A stretch of 64,000 nucleotides of DNA from Homarus americanus. Lineage: Eukaryota; Arthropoda; Malacostraca; Decapoda; Nephropidae. The DNA lies in NCBI RefSeq assembly GCF_018991925.1, contig NW_024756966.1:930001-994000 (forward strand), in the 5' to 3' direction. Made by a program: the position numbers and the translations under genes. This document shows positions 32,421 through 43,180 of this stretch, in pieces (the stretch's first letter is position 1; every line of letters begins with the position of its first letter). The notes under the pieces were generated by a model, which was not told where the DNA came from, did not search any database, and was given only the letters and a program-made list of their open reading frames with translations.

Positions 32421-33020
32421 TATATCTCCTATAGTATTTATTAAGCTGGAGATACATAAAATAACATAAACATAGAACTTTCGCTATAACTGATGACATC
32501 CACCACCAATAAACACAACAACAATAACAAATAAAAACAAAACAGCATCACAGGAACTACCCAAGAGCGAAGACAGAGAATCAGATAATTAATATAAGGG
32601 GGTCGAGAGCCTCGTATGAAGGATCTAATGAGAACCCGCCGATGCGTGATTGTTTCTATAAGGGACACGAGATTAATAGACGACAGGATATGAGATTAAA
32701 AGGCAGGAGGAGGGCGGTGGGATGGCGGCAGGAGGGGGACACTGGCGGATAATTTACTCTTTTCTGTCAAGATGGCCGCCCACTGTACCTGTTTACAGTC
32801 TAGTGGCGGCAAACAGAAACAGATATTTGCAAACATCCTCTGTTAGCTCTTACTCCCTTCGTATTGTTTGCATTGTTTATAAAGTATGACAAAAAAAAAA
32901 CAATTGATTGCCGTATCAAATTCGTAAATACAAATGATTTTTTAAATGATGATATATTTGTTTTTTTACAAGAATTATTGAACATTGCTTGAGTTTTAGG
33001 TCTCATTTTAATCGGTTCCA
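32421..33020. other. Unique sequence, no gene seen
   Basis: Mixed DNA. GGCGGCAGGAGG and AAGATGGCCGCC words near 32715-32780 are slightly GC-rich. No domain or RNA recognised. Confidence 0.5.
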
Positions 33021-33235
33021 ATAATTTACTTGTATTGGTTAGCTAAGTGTATAGGTAAACTAATTAGATACATTGGTACCTTAAGTGCATAGTTACCTTA
33101 ATTAAGTGCACAGGTATACTAATTAAACATATACATGTAGATACCTCGGGTGAATAATTAATTAGTTAAATACATTGATACCTTGTGAAACGCTCAACAG
33201 GTATTGTTAACTAATTAAGTAGCGTCATTAGCGAT
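33020..33235. repeat. Decayed TAATTAAGTGCATAGGTA repeat
   Basis: TTAAGTGCATAG, TTAAGTGCACAGG, CTAATTAAAC, CTAATTAGATACATTG and GTTAAATACATTG recur about every 30-45 bases. Confidence 0.65.
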
Positions 33236-33767
33236 TATAAGGTAATGCAGAATGATATAGATCGTGTGAAAGGCCATGCAAATAGTTTCCTCTCTCGCTT
33301 ACGTCGGCAAAGATCACGTGAGATAACTGATACAATAGTGGGCAGACACTTGGCTTTTGCATTGTATTTCTGTATGGTAATTCACTCCTCTCCATTACGA
33401 CTAAATCTTGGTTACCCTTGTGTGTTTTTTTTTACTGTAAGTTGTTGTTAGTAGTAGTAATAAAGGGTAATATAATGGTGGCGAAGGTGTGGCTATTTGG
33501 GGAGGCCATTAAAAAAAAAGAATTAGTTGTAGTAGGTGTATTATTATTATTTACTTTATACATGTTCTATTTAATGTAGTTTACTTTATTGTTACTTATA
33601 TCTACTTAATCACTACACATACACCATGGCTTCTCTGCTCTATCACATTCTTTTGGTTTATATGTCATCAAGAAAAATTATGGCACTAATAAAGACCACT
33701 CATGGGTATAGTGCCATCTGGCCCACCTGTGTGTTGCCCATATCCTTACCTTGGCACTCATGACCTG

Positions 33768-33770
<3 letters not shown>
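33236..33770. other. Unique sequence with one non-repetitive short ORF
   Basis: An ATG frame at 33245-33451 begins MQNDIDRVKGHANSFLSRLR and is not low complexity over its first 50 residues. I recognise no family and find no good acceptor. The rest is AT-rich and gene-free. Confidence 0.3.

Positions 33771-33814
<44 letters not shown>
33771..33814. repeat. GT dinucleotide run
   Basis: Clean GT run of about 22 units. Confidence 0.98.
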
Positions 33815-33816
<2 letters not shown>

Positions 33817-34037
33817 ACCCTCTCAATTTCTTTTCTTTTTTTTTGTCACTCGCGTATTGATCAGTTCATTATCCTGGTCATTGGATGGTTGATCATTAAT
33901 TTCTGCTGATCACTCATAAGCTGATCAGTCCTCTCTTATTGGTGACTTGCTTGTGTTAATCGTATTTGTGTATTGACTTGCTGATTGAGCTGGTCATTAT
34001 TGTCACTGGCTTGTAAATAAACACCTAACCGAACCCT

Positions 34038-34080
34038 CCCAGGTAACGTTAAGGTGTTTAAGCATCAGGTGAAATAAGCT
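34038..34080 (+). repeat. Dispersed repeat copy A
   Basis: GTTAAGGTGTTTAAGCATCA followed by GGTGAAATAAGCT. It matches 46842-46886 with one mismatch over the last 32 bases. See the family described in the findings. Confidence 0.7.
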
Positions 34081-34272
34081 ATTGGGAAGATAATCTACAG
34101 GTGATCTAAAGAAGTTTCTACATTATATAAAAAAAATATTATATTCCCTTAACGTTGCTAGTCCTATATATAGCGGTACATATACTCCTACGTAAAGTAT
34201 ATACAGAAAGAATATATACCCCATCGTTATGCCGCCAGAGGAGTGTAGCAGTGAGTATATTGTCTGTAGTTA

Positions 34273-34306
34273 TGTTGGTGGGTATGTTGGTGGGTATGTT
34301 GGTGGG
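34273..34306. repeat. 12-bp TATGTTGGTGGG repeat
   Basis: Three copies, in frame as MLVG. Simple tandem duplication. Confidence 0.9.
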
Positions 34307-34372
34307 CACTCAAGGGGTTATGTCGTCCGCAGCAATCTTGTTATTTTTTAATCTACGACTTTCATCTACTAG

Positions 34373-34528
34373 GGCCACCACTACCTCCTACGACCCTCTC
34401 CCCGTGACGCCCCCACCACTACCCCCCTACGACCCTCTCCCCGTGACGCCCCCACCACTACCCCTCTACGACCCTCTCCCCATGACCCCCTTCCCTACTC
34501 CGCCTCTCCCCTTCCCTCCCCCCGCCAG
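34373..34528 (+). other. Candidate proline-rich exon with 13-residue repeat
   Basis: A T-rich tract ends TTCATCTACTAG at 34372 (acceptor-like) and CCGCCAG|GTGATG follows at 34528 (donor-like). The enclosed 156 bases stay open in phase 2 at both ends, reading TTTSYDPLPVTPPPLPPYDP onward. The unit YDPLPVTPPPLPP is repeated nearly three times because the DNA carries a 39-bp tandem repeat (starts 34389, 34428, 34467). PxxP-rich segments are common in adaptor proteins, but no family is recognised. C-rich chance DNA is the main alternative. Confidence 0.2.
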
Positions 34529-34587
34529 GTGATGTGAGTACATAAGGTCGTCACGGGTTAGTATTACCACCTGTGTGCCACCTGGAC

Positions 34588-34589
<2 letters not shown>

Positions 34590-34622
<33 letters not shown>
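34590..34622. repeat. GA dinucleotide run
   Basis: Clean GA run of about 16 units. Confidence 0.97.
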
Positions 34623-34626
<4 letters not shown>

Positions 34627-35065
34627 ATTGATCAAGAACATTCAGTCACCCTCAGTCCTTCAGCTGTTTCGTTCAATATTCAACCAATTCTTCAATCCTA
34701 CCAATCCTGGCCTTCCTAACCTCCCTTCTCACCCCCCATTCCCTCTCAACACCTCCATGACCACTCCTCACTCCTCCACCACCCACTCACTCCCCACCAC
34801 TCCACTCTCACCTCCCCTCTTGTACAACAAACAGAAACAACACTCAAACAAGAGATCGATCATAATAAGCTTAATGCACTACTGTCATAAGGCCGAGAGT
34901 CCGGTCCACCTATAACACCCTTACCTCCACCAATCCGGACTGTGATGAGGAAGTAGTCTAGCTCCGGGTCCCATTGGCATCAGGGGTAATATCTGGCACT
35001 AAATTAATTATCAACCGTAACTAAGCCTGGAAATATAACGTTCTTTCTCGATTATCAGAAGGTCC
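34623..35065. other. C-rich then unique sequence
   Basis: CCACCACTC-type C-rich DNA at 34690-34825, then unique DNA. No gene seen. Confidence 0.5.
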
Positions 35066-35129
35066 GATTAAGTGTGTGTGTGGCTTGGTGCTTGTTTGTA
35101 TGTGGGAGGACTTTTGTGTTTATTTGGTG

Positions 35130-35560
35130 GTGTCTTTTGTGTGTGTGTGTGTGCGTGTGTGTGTGCGTGCGTGCGTGCGTGTGTCTTAATGAAGTCCCTC
35201 CCGTGGGTTAATGAATCAATTCCTGGTAATTACTTTTATTTCTTTCTTCATCGCCCTCCTCTTCCTCCTCTTCTTCTTCATCGGCCTCTTCTTCTTCCTC
35301 TTCCTCTTCCTCCACCTTCATCGCCCTGTCTTCCTGTCTCCTTCCCTGTCCTTAACATTCCTCCAATCCCTCTCCATTCTTTACTTCCCACTCTACCTTC
35401 CACTACTTCCTCCTCCTCTCACTCACCCCCTTCCCTCGTCCTCACCCTCCCTCCCTTACACCACTCACCCTCCACCTCACCTCCCACCTCCCCTCCTCTC
35501 CCTCACCCTCTCTCCTCACCCCTCCTCTCCCTCACCCCTCCTCCCTCCCTAATTCCCAGG
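35130..35560. repeat. GT/GTGC repeat and polypyrimidine tract
   Basis: GTGTGTGCGTGCGTGCG at 35138-35182 and C/T-rich DNA at 35235-35560. Confidence 0.88.
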
Positions 35561-36525
35561 TCTTATGTTCCATGTAACTTCTAATCTCCTCTCTAAGATC
35601 CGACCTTTTTCTTCTTCTTTATTTTTCTTTTCTCACTTTGCCACCAGTTTTATTATCTCTTTCTCCTTCTGTTCCTCTTTCGCTTTTGTTGTTATCCCGT
35701 TAATTTTATCTTTTTATCCCTGTTGCTATCTTTCGTTTCTGTTGCTACCCCGTTTATTATCCGTTTCTTCCTATTCCTTCCTTTATACACGAAAAGTGAA
35801 TAAGGATGAACATAAGAGAATAAACAGAAGGAAAGAATCGAAGAGAATAACGGAAGATAGAATGAAGAAACAACGATAATATACATAGACGAAGATGGAA
35901 ATAGAGAAAATGAAACAAGAACTCATGTATACGTGTGTGCGTGTGTGTGCGTGCGTGATTCCGTCCTTCCGTCCGTCCGTGTATGTATGTATGTATGTAT
36001 GTATGTGCGTCCTTTCGTCCGTGTGAGTGTCTAGGGGTCGCTGGGTGGCGCTAATTCCACAGTGTCATGAAGGCTTAGGAAGTCTTAATCCCAGGAATTA
36101 GTGGGGAATCCTCCTAAGTGGTTCTAATGCTGTTAAAACAATGTCCACCCCATTTTTTCTCATCTATGGGGATCGAGGGAGTGAATGAGGAGGTGGGGAG
36201 AGGAGGACCCGGCTTGTGGGTCTTCCTAATGGGGTGTTTGTGGGGTGTTCTTGTAATTCTTTTGTGGGATTTTATTTGAATAATGTCTTGGAATTTGTGA
36301 TATTTTTTGTTTGCTTTCATTATTTTTTTGTTTCATTTGTTTTTTGTTTATTATTTATTTGTTTTTGAGTCAAGATTATTTATTTGTCACAAGTTCATGA
36401 CTCTGAGAATTTAATGTATTTATACTTAATTTTTTATTCATTTAAAAATTTGGATATTTTGTTTTGTTTTTATCTTTTATTTTAAGTTTTCTGATATATA
36501 TTTTTTTTCCTTTGTGATTTTTTTG
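35561..36525. other. T-rich then A-rich unique sequence with short repeats
   Basis: T/C-rich to about 35785, A/G-rich to about 35910, GTGC and TCCG repeats at 35933-35980, TATG run at 35979-36005. 36300-36525 is T-rich. No gene recognised. Confidence 0.55.
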
Positions 36526-36635
36526 AGGGGGGGGGGGGGTTGGTTACGTTAGGTGGCACTCCCAAGCCTGAAGGTGCCATAATATTTCTAAGGTGCCATA
36601 ATATTTCTAAGGTGCCATCGATTTTATTTTGAAAG

Positions 36636-36684
<49 letters not shown>

Positions 36685-36690
36685 CATCAT
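36526..36690. repeat. G run, 19-bp repeat and ATT run
   Basis: Twelve G at about 36528-36539; AAGGTGCCATAATATTTCT starts at 36571 and 36590 with a partial third at 36609; ATT units at 36640-36682. Confidence 0.93.
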
Positions 36691-36869
36691 CCTTGACGTC
36701 ACAGGAAACATTGGTATATAAAGGTGAAATAATAAGGGTTCGTTATAAAGAGTAACGGATTCACGGACAAATAATTTATAAAAAAAAATTTCTTGACATT
36801 CATACGGACACTGATTAGTTTGTGTGGTGACGACATAATTAGATAGCGTTTTTATGGAGTCGAATCGGA

Positions 36870-36871
<2 letters not shown>

Positions 36872-36918
<47 letters not shown>
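36872..36918. repeat. GT dinucleotide run
   Basis: Clean GT run of about 22 units. Confidence 0.97.
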
Positions 36919-36920
<2 letters not shown>

Positions 36921-37159
36921 GGGTTGTGAAAGCCAGAAAGCCAGGGTATTAAGTAATTGTCCAAACCAGTGTGTAAATTTATCGTCCAAGCCAGCGTGTT
37001 AAGCCATGATCATTAACGCTAAGCCAAGCCAGATGATATTAAGTGATTAATAACTCTGGCTAATTTAAAAACCTTCCAAAAAATGCTCTTAGAAATTGTC
37101 AAAATCTAATTATCTTTATTTTATGTTGATTTGATATTGAATTTTTTGTATATGAATAA

Positions 37160-37545
37160 ATTACAAAAGAAAATAACACGAAAAAGAAGAACCCGAAGAA
37201 AAACCCTAAGAAGGAACAAAAGAAGATGAAGAAAGAAAAGAAGAAGAAGAAACCGAATCAGAAGAAGAAGAAACCGAATCAGAATCAGAAGAAGAGGAGG
37301 AGGGCAGAGAGTGATAATCTTTGGGCCACTTCTATTCAAACACTAATGAAGAAATTATACCCAGCGGCGACGAAGACACGAATCTCGACCTTCAGCACGA
37401 GACATCTTAAGGGTCGTTCTCGCGAGGTCTCGACGAGATATACTCCTGAATCTTTTTCATCAGGGGGAGATAATGAGAGATCTTATTTAACAGGATCCTT
37501 TAATGAGGACCAAATCTCGGCCGGGATTAGGCACAAATGATTTTC
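37160..37545 (+). other. A/G-rich tract leading into a non-repetitive open frame
   Basis: GAAGAAGAAG-type DNA at 37160-37310 continues into about 230 bases of balanced composition open in the same frame (ending 37540). The Lys-rich first part is low complexity. The later part, with TRHLKGRSREVSTRYTPESF, is not, but matches nothing I know. TTCTCGCGAGG at 37416 contains the palindrome CTCGCGAG. Confidence 0.2.
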
Positions 37546-37707
37546 ATTAATTCAATCTCTCTAAGGTATTATTGCCTAATTAAGAAGGGAGGCTGAGGGA
37601 TTTTAGGCTCGTAGGGGCGATGGAGGGGAGTTGGTGTAGAGGGAGGGTCGCCCCTTTTGGTTCCTGTGGCTTGGCATGGTCTTGATGCTACTCTTATGGA
37701 GATTTAT

Positions 37708-37710
<3 letters not shown>

Positions 37711-37753
<43 letters not shown>

Positions 37754-37870
37754 ATAAACGTACTTGTTATGGAAATTTAAATAAAGTTGTTTTCTTTGCA
37801 TATCTTTGTTTAGTTGTTTGTGTTTGTTTAGTGTAGTGATTTATACACACACACACACACACACACACAA
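37711..37870. repeat. GT run and CA run
   Basis: GT at 37711-37748 and CA at 37845-37869. Confidence 0.97.
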
Positions 37871-38111
37871 TAGTATTCAACCATCATAGCTCACCATTGG
37901 TCTATAGTTCATTGGGTAATTAATGGTGATTCAACAAGTCCTCCCCATCGTTGACCTTTCCACAAGCAAACGAACCAATCAGAGAATTATGAGCTACTGA
38001 AATGATTACGATGAATGACCTTTGGCGATTTGAGTGGGTTGAGGGGGGGTCTTGATTGTTGAAAGGTAATTTTGTAATTATTATCATAGGTAAGTAGGGG
38101 TTGTGTTGCTA

Positions 38112-38114
<3 letters not shown>

Positions 38115-38178
<64 letters not shown>

Positions 38179-38255
38179 CCTATTACATATATCCCATTGT
38201 TAGAGGCGTCATAAGGTTGTTATTCAGATGTAATGAAATACTGTAATTAAATTAT

Positions 38256-38311
<56 letters not shown>

Positions 38312-38415
38312 CCCCTACACATAATCATCAAACCATCCCCACACCCCCAATCCCCCCACACCCCCAATCCCCCCACACCCCCCAATTCCCCCCACACCCC
38401 CCAACCCCCCCACAC
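38115..38415. repeat. GT run, CA run and C-rich 13-17-bp repeat
   Basis: GT at 38115-38175, CA at 38259-38308, then CCCCCACACCCCCAATC units at 38335-38415. The GT and CA runs are inverted copies about 85 bases apart and could form a hairpin. Confidence 0.95.
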
Positions 38416-39040
38416 CAGGTCAATACAAAGATAATCATCATTACAAAACTCTGCGTGTGTCTTATGACTGGTCAGTGAGTTAATTAATAAGTAATTGGAT
38501 TCACACGATTACTGAGAAACCCGTCAGGTGTTTCTCAGCCACAACTGTTTCCTCATTTATTGTGTCTCACCTGTCGAGGAATCTTTATTGTGGTATTTTG
38601 TTATTCCTTATTGATTATTTGTATTGTAGAAGTAATTGTTTTTGTGTGTGTAATTGTGCTTTTTTTAGTGTTTGGGTAATTAATTGGTAATTTAGTTGTG
38701 TTTTTTAAAGGAATTGTTGGGAGATAATTGTGTTTTTTTTTGGTGTTTTTTGGGGGTGTTTTTATATAACTAGATTCCAGATTCTCAAAGGTCATTGTTT
38801 TTTTATTGTTTTTTTTCTCGTTAATGGAAAATATGGCGTCAAAACAGTCCTGAGACTCTACACGTATCAGGAGCTGTTCAGTTTGACTTATATGATATTT
38901 TAAGCGTCGGTTTGTATGTTGCTCATAAACTCATAAAAGTTATTGTCATTAAAGTTTGAGTCGGTAATCTGTTGCATTGTGAGCACCGAAGTTGTCGGCC
39001 TCGGGAATGATTAATTGGTCGGGAGTTAGATTTCACTGGG
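38416..39040. other. Unique sequence with T/G-rich middle
   Basis: 38585-38770 is T/G-biased, otherwise mixed. No gene seen. Confidence 0.5.
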
Positions 39041-39042
39041 GG

Positions 39043-39535
39043 TTCGTTTAGCGGGCCGACTCGTTTAATGTGTCGACTCGTTTAATGTGTCGACTCGTTT
39101 AATGTGTCGACTCGTTTAGTGGGTCGACTCGTTTAGTGGGCCGACTCGTTTTGTGGGTCGACTCGTTTAATGTGTCGACTCGTTCAGTGGGTCGACTTGT
39201 TTAGTGGGTCGACTTGTTTAGTGGGTCGACTCGTTTAGTGGGTCGACTCGTTTAGTGGGTCGACTCGTTTAGTGGGTCGACTCGTTTAGTGGGTCGACTC
39301 GTTTAGTAGGTCGACTCGTTTTGTGGGTTGTCTTGTTTAACGTGTCGACTCGTTTAATGTGTCGACTCGTTTAGTGGACCGACTCGTTTGTAGTCAGGTC
39401 GACTCGTTTAGTGGGTCGACTCGTTTAGTGGAGTCGACTCATTTTTGTGGGTTGTCTTGTTTAACGTGTCTCGACTCGTTTAATGTGTCAACTCGTTTAG
39501 TGGACCGACTCGTTCAGTAGTGGATTCGTCTCATT
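39043..39535. repeat. 17-bp minisatellite TCGACTCGTTTAGTGGG
   Basis: Nearly 28 copies over 490 bases. Most are exact; variants include TTTAATGTG, TTGTGGG and longer spacers in the last third. Each unit holds GTCGAC. There are no unique spacers, so it is not a CRISPR array. CG content of the unit is high for this window. Confidence 0.97.
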
Positions 39536-40190
39536 TCGTCTGACAGAATTTTTTCTACTCCAAACACCAATAAAATTAGGAATTAAAGTACTATTTTAGA
39601 GTCGTCGTTTGCCACGTTCAACCGAACTCGAGCACACGATACGTCGAGCACCGTAGCCCTCCCCCTCTCCTCCCCTAACCCCTTCCTCCACACACACACA
39701 CACACACACACAGAAAGATAAGACTGTTTGCCACTGACCCATCATTCTCCGAGAGAGGAGTGAATGTCCGTAAAAGAATGACAGATTTAGGTGATTTTTG
39801 GCGATTTTGGTCATGTGTTTGATCTGACTGTCGTGAAACTCGGCTGATTTTTGTCAAGTAAAGGTAAGAATGAATTAATTACGCCAAATACGAGGTCAGA
39901 TTCAGCAGTTAGGTCAAAGGTCAGGGCCGCTGGGGACTCAGATGTCTAATTAGTACCTGTCAGATTTTTTTAAAAATTAATAACGATAATAAATGTTTGT
40001 ATGTATAACTGAAATTAATATTACGACCAATTTTTTTATATAAATTGATTACCGTTGACCTGACTAGTTCCTGTTGACCTCATGACAATAAATGATATTC
40101 TATGTAATTGTAAACAGGAATTAATATTTTTATTGAATTATTGAGGAAAATAATTATCTTTGGTGGTAATCTAAACTGTTTATATTATGT
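39536..40190. other. Unique sequence with short CA run
   Basis: CA at 39691-39711. Otherwise mixed to AT-rich. Contains the DR1 element at 39911. Confidence 0.5.
39893..39923 (+). promoter_or_regulatory. Perfect DR1 nuclear-receptor element plus extra half-site
   Basis: AGGTCA at 39893-39898, then AGGTCA, A, AGGTCA at 39911-39923. The 15 bases TTAGGTCAAAGGTCA are the same as at 15245-15259. Flanks otherwise differ, so it is not simply a copied repeat. Confidence 0.4.
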
Positions 40191-40291
40191 CAGGTTAGGT
40201 TAAGTTAGGTTAGGTTAGGTTAGGTTAGGTTAGGTTAGGTTAGGTTAGGTTAGGTTAAGTTAAGTTAAGTTAAGTTAGGTTAGGTTAAGTT
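40191..40291 (+). repeat. Longest interstitial TTAGG array
   Basis: About 20 TAGGT/TAAGT pentamers. The middle (40206-40255) is clean TTAGG; flanks carry TTAAG variants. Confidence 0.95.
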
Positions 40292-41040
40292 ATGTTCAGA
40301 TGTGTAGTTTAGATGTTTGTAAACTTTGTTGTTACTTTATGTATATTTCTTAGGTTAGTTAGTATAGGATATGTATGTAAGTGAACAAATTAACGTAGTG
40401 TTCAGAAAAGTATATGAACAAAAGAACAATTGATATATCTCAGTCAATATATGGAATACAAAGTTACAATGAACACATGGACAATATAGGGTGTTCAAAA
40501 GTGAAATTGAACAAAAAACAACTTAAATACAACACTGAATATATAAAATACAAAAAAATACAATGAACAAATTATACCGTTCTAAAATAATAATAATAAT
40601 AAAAAAATCCAGGTGTGCACGAGTGAACAATTAGCCCACTGGGTACAGGTGTGCACTTGGCCCACTAGAAGAGAAGCATCATCACCGCGTTGACTCCTTC
40701 TTAATACAATTCCTGTTCATAAGTCAGTTCAGGACAGATTGCACATTCCATCACTGATAAGAGAGCAACAGGTTCTGGTAGTGAAGGGAAAATCTAATCC
40801 GTCTTCGTGTACGAGAATAAATTTGCAGTTATTCATTTACAGGTAATTATCACGTTAATGGATGGTTGGTGGGGGTGGTGGTAGATGATGAGAAGGAAAA
40901 TATTAATTGTTTGTGCTTCTTCTTCTTCTTCTTCGTCGTCGTCTGCTTAAGTGCTCTGTCAGTTCGTCTTTCTGTCAGTCAGTCAGTCAGTCGAGAAGTT
41001 AGCAGCAGAGATGACTGGATGGTGCAACTTGACTTGAGGT
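40292..41040. other. AT-rich unique sequence
   Basis: GTGAACAAA, ATGAACAAA and TGAACACA words recur loosely in 40380-40570. TTC/GTC and CAGT repeats at 40917-40995. No gene seen. Confidence 0.55.
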
Positions 41041-41370
41041 TCTGAAGTGGACTGAGCGTATAGTTGACTGATGGTTAACTGGGTTGGGTACACTAACTGA
41101 ACTTGACTGATGGTAATTGGATTGTGGCCATTGACTGGAGTTGACTGTATTCTGGACCTAATCAGAAATTAACTGGATTATTACACGTTTGAGTCGAGGT
41201 TAAATTAATTCAGCAAGTTGACTGAAGTTAATTTGATTTTTCACATTAACTGAAGTCAACTGGGGTTAAATGGCTTCAGCATACTGACTGAAATCTTAAC
41301 TGAGAATTGACTGAAAGGGGTAAAGGGTGATTGGCTGAAGCTTTTACTGAAATCAACTGAAGAATTGTTT
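41040..41370. repeat. Decayed GACTGAAGTTAACTGG repeat
   Basis: TTGACTGA, TTAACTGA and CAACTGAAG recur about every 20-30 bases through 330 bases with no fixed period. Confidence 0.6.
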
Positions 41371-41378
41371 TAAGGGTG

Positions 41379-41379
<1 letters not shown>

Positions 41380-41417
<38 letters not shown>

Positions 41418-41421
41418 TTTG

Positions 41422-41520
<99 letters not shown>

Positions 41521-41546
41521 ATTATTATTATTATCATTATTAATGA

Positions 41547-41589
<43 letters not shown>

Positions 41590-41593
41590 TTTG

Positions 41594-41688
<95 letters not shown>

Positions 41689-41694
41689 GAGACT
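41380..41694. repeat. ATT array duplicated as a 172-bp unit
   Basis: TTTTTGTTTTATT interrupts the ATT run at 41416 and again at 41588. A lone C interrupts at 41479 and again at 41651. Both spacings are 172 bases, so the microsatellite with its interruptions was duplicated as a block. Confidence 0.93.
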
Positions 41695-41765
41695 CTTTCA
41701 AGGGGTTCGGTCATCGCACTCAAAGGATTCGAACCCCAAGGATTCATACCCTCAAGGTGTCGGAG
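41695..41765 (-). mobile_element. Possible SINE 3' part with B box and ATT tail
   Basis: On the - strand GGTTCGAATCC (41725-41735) matches the Pol III B box exactly, and about 30 bases further on the sequence runs into the ATT/AAT array, as tRNA-derived SINEs often end in a simple repeat. GGGGTTCG (41702) and CGAACCCC (41730) also form a perfect 8-bp stem. No A box is found, so a plain hairpin is an alternative. Confidence 0.3.
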
Positions 41766-41964
41766 TTATTTAGTTTGGTGTGTTTTTATCGCTCTTGAAT
41801 CACCATGTTTTACAATCGTAATTAAACCGAATCAGTGAACACTCCTGATTCACTGACCATTAATTGACCAATCAGATCATATGACCATCATTTACGCTTG
41901 GACTCAACTGTTGTTTGGGAACATAGTTGGAGTTTTGTTATTGGAGTTAACCAATAGTAGAGTG

Positions 41965-42085
41965 ACATTAACCTCCAGTATACGAATTTAACCTCCAATA
42001 AACGGATTTAACCTCCAGTAAACGGATTTAACCTCCAATAAACGGATTTAACCTCCAGTAAACAGACTTGACCTCCAGTATACCT
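41965..42085. repeat. 20-bp minisatellite TTTAACCTCCAATAAACGGA
   Basis: AACGGATTTA at 42001, 42021 and 42041. CCAGTA and CCAATA forms alternate, giving a 40-bp higher-order unit. About six copies. Confidence 0.95.
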
Positions 42086-42161
42086 CCACCCATTAAACCC
42101 TCCACCTCTACCTCCACCCAGTGCATTAAAATATCATTTGTTGCTACACCACCAGTCGATG

Positions 42162-42162
<1 letters not shown>

Positions 42163-42218
<56 letters not shown>

Positions 42219-42475
42219 ACCAACCTGTTTGGCTAAGATGATTTAACCCTCCATCCCTCTCCCCCTACTACCACTATCACCATTCCTACCACCATCACCA
42301 ACACTCCTACCACTACAACCAACACTCCTACCACCATCACCAACACTCCTACCACTACAACCAACACTCCTACCACCATCACCACCACATCCATCACTCC
42401 CACCACCAATACTCTTACCACCACCACCATAAGTCCCCTCCCCACCACCACCACCACCACCACCAACCACCAACC
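42163..42475. repeat. CA run and CCA/CACTCCTACCACCAT repeat
   Basis: CA at 42163-42212. From 42245 to 42475 CCAACACTCCTACCACTACA and close variants recur every 18-36 bases, ending in clean CCA. Confidence 0.95.
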
Positions 42476-42689
42476 ACAGACATCACTCTGTTCTGATGAT
42501 TTAGAAGTTGTGGTTTGTTTTGGTTTTGAGCCGTTGGGGCAGAGCGCGTTCCTGGGCAGCTCTAGGAGGGGCCAGCAGGGGGTAAGACGATAGGATCCTG
42601 GACTATGAATTGTTAATTACGGGCCAACAAGGATTAATTGGTAGCGACGGGGGGTGCCTGAATATTTAACCCGAGCCACAGTGTCTATA

Positions 42690-43180
42690 AAGGGGTTGTG
42701 GGGGTGAGGGGGAGTGGGGTAGTGTGAAGGAGGGTTGTGGTGGTGGTTGTTAATAGGGGGGTGTGGTGAGTAGAACAGAGTGTGTGGGTAAATTGCCGTT
42801 AATGGTGAGGAAATGGAAATATGGTGGTGAATTTGTGAGGGGTGGTGAGGAGGGAGGTTGTGGTGTGGTTGTTGTGATGGTGGTGGTGGTTGTTGTGGGG
42901 TGGTGGTGAGGGGGTGGAGTGTGGTGTGGGGAGAAGTGAAGGTGTAGGTGTGGTGGTGATGTAAGTAGGAGGAGGAGGGCAGGTGGTAGAAGGAGGAAGG
43001 AGCAAGACGATGGGAAGAAAGGAGAGAAGGAGTAGAAGAAGATGGAGAAAAATGGAGGAGGAGAAGAAGATGATAATGAAGGAGGAGGAGGAGGAGGAGG
43101 TATAGGCCACAGGGCAACAGAGTAACGGATGGAGGGTACGGCAGGTAAGATAACGAGAGAGAGAGAGAGAGAGAGAGAGT
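42690..43180. repeat. G-rich to purine-rich tract ending in GA run
   Basis: GGTGGTGGTTGTTGTGG words to 42960, then GGAGGAGAAG words to 43105 and GA at 43153-43178. Confidence 0.85.

Noticed and set aside
39043..39535. CRISPR-like array
   Set aside because: Units are contiguous 17-mers with no unique spacers, in a eukaryotic context, with no cas genes.
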